A stretch of 36,656 nt of DNA from a virus. Shown here one piece after another: positions 35,073-36,656 of the stretch. The stretch is from positions 1 to 36,656 of IMG/VR virus record IMGVR_UViG_3300046167_000966. One strand, 5' to 3'. The position numbers and the translations under genes are program-made. Every line of letters starts with the position of its first letter. Positions within the stretch are counted from its first letter, which is position 1. The notes under the pieces were generated by a model that was given only the letters and a program-made list of their open reading frames with translations, searched no databases and had not been told where the DNA came from.

Positions 35073-36187
35073 CCTTCACACGCTAGGCATTCCTCATCTT
35101 CAGTTTCCATCAGTTGAGCGTATCCTCCTATGTATTGTCCATCTATGTATATCTGGGGTACTGTATAAACATCCCTGCCTGTTACTTCACTAGCAGTTTT
35201 ATTAATATCCGTTAGGGATATGTATTCGTAATCAATGTTTCTGAATGTAAGTTCCTCCTTAGCTAATTGACAGTATGGGCAATCATCCTTACCATATATA
35301 ATACTCCTGTTATCAGATTTCAAGGCTACCCTCTCAACTTTCTCAGATACATTCTCTGCTCTGGACGTTGACTCTGTGCGTAGGTAGTACAATCCCTTGA
35401 GACCACTCTTCCAAGCTTTTAGATGTGTCTTGCTAACGTAGCTCTTACTAGCACCAGAGGGAAAGAATAGATTAACAGACTGGCCCTGACATATATAAGG
35501 TTGTCTATCAGCCGCATGTTTAATTACCCAGTTCTGGTTAAGTTCATCTGCTGTTTTGAATACAGCTTTCTCACCTTCTTTCAGGAAAGGTAGATGCTGC
35601 ACTGAACCTTTGTTAGTTATGATTGAGGTCCATGTTGCATCATTGTTTTCGCCACGCTTATCCAGAATCTTACTAAGATATTCATTCTTCACCAAGAAAG
35701 AACCTGCCCGTGTCCTATGCGTATACGCATTAGCCTTGAGAGGCTCAATAGACGGGGAAGTAGAAAGTATTATACCTGATGAAGCGTTAGGGGCTATAGC
35801 TAGTAGGTGGGAGTTACGTCTACCCGTACCCTTGCCATCTAAGTACTCACCGCGCTCGTCTGCAAGCTTCCTTGTCTGTTGCAAGGCCCTTGCTTTTATT
35901 GTCATAAAGACTGCCTTGTTTATATCTCTGGCCGCCTCACTCTCCCAAGGTACACCACTCTTTTGTAAAAGGCTGTGGAATCCCATAGCACCTAGTCCAA
36001 GAGAGCGTTCTTGTTTCGCCGAAAAGATTGCCTTGCTCAGTGCAGGCGGCGCTTGGTTTATGAAGTAGGTCAGAATGTTATCTAGCATAGTAATTAAATC
36101 CTCTACTATAGGCGTATCTTTCCACTCATCATAGAACTCTAAGTTAAGTGAGGATATTGGGGGTGTTTTTATTGTGTTTACGGCCAT
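35069..36187 (-). CDS. nrdA: Ribonucleotide reductase alpha subunit NrdA, 5'-truncated, with internal glutaredoxin domain
   Basis: This is the C-terminal half of a class Ia large subunit, which reduces ribonucleotides. The family match starts at ISSLNLEFYDEW, directly after the position of E. coli Cys462, so active-site Cys225, Asn437, Cys439, Glu441 and Cys462 are lost. Retained are GLGAMGFHSLLQ, the radical-transfer tyrosines 267-268 (LKGLYY) and the redox tail C367LAC370. Between these, residues about 293-362 form a glutaredoxin domain (CPYC 303-306, TVPQIYIDGQYIGGY). The first ten residues (MAVNTIKTPP) are antisense of terC and not native, so the ATG at 36185-36187 is artificial. As present here the fragment cannot be an active reductase. 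Confidence 0.93.
   Translation of the reverse strand: MAVNTIKTPPISSLNLEFYDEWKDTPIVEDLITMLDNILTYFINQAPPALSKAIFSAKQERSLGLGAMGFHSLLQKSGVPWESEAARDINKAVFMTIKARALQQTRKLADERGEYLDGKGTGRRNSHLLAIAPNASSGIILSTSPSIEPLKANAYTHRTRAGSFLVKNEYLSKILDKRGENNDATWTSIITNKGSVQHLPFLKEGEKAVFKTADELNQNWVIKHAADRQPYICQGQSVNLFFPSGASKSYVSKTHLKAWKSGLKGLYYLRTESTSRAENVSEKVERVALKSDNRSIIYGKDDCPYCQLAKEELTFRNIDYEYISLTDINKTASEVTGRDVYTVPQIYIDGQYIGGYAQLMETEDEECLACEG
36155..36161. other. Phage-bacterial junction
   Basis: NrdA homology on the minus strand ends at about 36157, and TerC homology on the plus strand (GGVFIVFTAMKEI) begins at about 36159. Both genes are cut inside conserved regions, within a few bases of each other, at a short G run. 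No att-like repeat, tRNA or integrase is visible. Confidence 0.85.
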
Positions 36188-36656
36188 GAAAGAAATATGG
36201 CATATGGTGAGTTTTCAAGATTTCACAGTTAGTTCCTCGGAATCTAAAAGCTCTGTATCAAAAATTATAACTATGATCGTCGTGATGAATGTTGTTTTTT
36301 CTTTTGATTCAATCCTTAGTGCAATGGCGCTAACAGATGTTTTGTGGATCATGACTACAGCTATAGTTATTGGGGGGTTGTTGATGATTTGGTTATCTGA
36401 AAAGGTAACAGATTTCTTGACAAAAAATAGAATGTATGAGGTTTTGGGTCTATTTATTCTATTTATAGTGGGTATTATGTTACTAACAGAAGGAGGACAC
36501 TTGGCTCACCTCGAGCTTTTCGGTGAAGAAATTGTACCAATGAGCAAGACAACATTCTATTTTGTCATTGTTATTTTAGTGCTTATAGATATTGTACAAG
36601 GGCGATATCAAAAAAAAATAATTAATGCTCAAAGCAGAAAAAAAAAGGAAGATTAA
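36174..36656 (+). CDS. TerC-family integral membrane protein, C-terminal half (5'-truncated, bacterial)
   Basis: This is bacterial, not phage. It reads TAMKEIWHM, then MNVVFSFDSILSAMALT, the second copy of the TerC signature with acidic Asp in a membrane helix, and later KNRMYEVLGLFILFIVGIML, EGGHLAHLELFG and a basic C-terminus; five or so membrane helices are visible. TerC proteins are linked to metal-ion export or tellurite tolerance. A full protein is about 240 or more aa; here the N-terminal half (the first signature and several helices) is missing. Homologous codons run upstream to about 36159, and a stop lies in frame at 36132, so the GTG at 36174 is only a formal start. It is the only real plus-strand gene. 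Confidence 0.9.
   Translation: MFTAMKEIWHMVSFQDFTVSSSESKSSVSKIITMIVVMNVVFSFDSILSAMALTDVLWIMTTAIVIGGLLMIWLSEKVTDFLTKNRMYEVLGLFILFIVGIMLLTEGGHLAHLELFGEEIVPMSKTTFYFVIVILVLIDIVQGRYQKKIINAQSRKKKED

Noticed and set aside
36185-36187. ATG at 36187 as native start of NrdA
   Set aside because: The first ten codons are antisense of TerC and match no RNR; the native gene must extend beyond the junction.
36120-36656. Prophage integration site (attR) at the phage-terC border
   Set aside because: There is no integrase, tRNA or repeat, and the phage side breaks inside nrdA, which is not a sensible phage end.

Overview
This window is about 36.2 kb of a T7-like (autographivirus-type) podovirus joined near position 36158 to about 0.5 kb of bacterial chromosome. 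All phage genes lie on the minus strand, so transcription runs from right to left. The set (single-subunit RNA polymerase, family A DNA polymerase, T7-type portal, tail tube proteins, internal virion proteins and a gp17-type fibre) identifies the group. RNR genes, a fibre rich in KLDxIE repeats and two small basic proteins of a kind I recall from viral metagenomes suggest a marine phage. The DNA is AT-rich by eye. The host cannot be named. The bacterial piece is the C-terminal half of a TerC-family membrane protein, a family too widespread to fix a taxon.

Layout in transcription order. (1) Nucleotide supply: a 5'-truncated nrdA carrying a built-in glutaredoxin domain, nrdB, and a dNMP kinase. 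(2) Replication: a DnaB-type helicase without primase, a metallophosphoesterase, a 70-aa protein, DNA polymerase, then a phage promoter, a probable ssDNA-binding protein, a FEN-type 5'-3' exonuclease, a 48-aa membrane protein overlapping its 3' end, and endonuclease VII. (3) The RNA polymerase gene, which here sits after the replication genes and directly before the structural genes, as in phiKMV rather than T7. (4) A second phage promoter, four small genes including a GNAT acetyltransferase, then portal, scaffold, capsid, a strong terminator, tail tubes A and B, three internal virion proteins, and the fibre. (5) A small coiled-coil membrane protein, terminase small and large subunits, a coiled-coil protein, a GH19 endolysin, a 3-TM holin and two small basic proteins.

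How it works together: host nucleotides are recycled through dNMP kinase and RNR into dNTPs. The polymerase, helicase, exonuclease and endonuclease VII copy and process DNA. The phage RNA polymerase probably reads two nearly identical 20-nt promoters (before the SSB gene and right after its own gene) to drive DNA processing and late genes. In the late region several gene boundaries carry a GC-rich hairpin just upstream of a strong Shine-Dalgarno sequence, and an intrinsic terminator follows the capsid gene, which would let capsid be made in excess.

The early region of the phage and the first half of nrdA are missing at the right-hand junction. No integrase, tRNA or att site is visible, so a chimeric assembly or amplification join is more likely than a prophage. 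No CRISPR, IS element or tRNA was found. No stretch over 300 bases lacks a gene.
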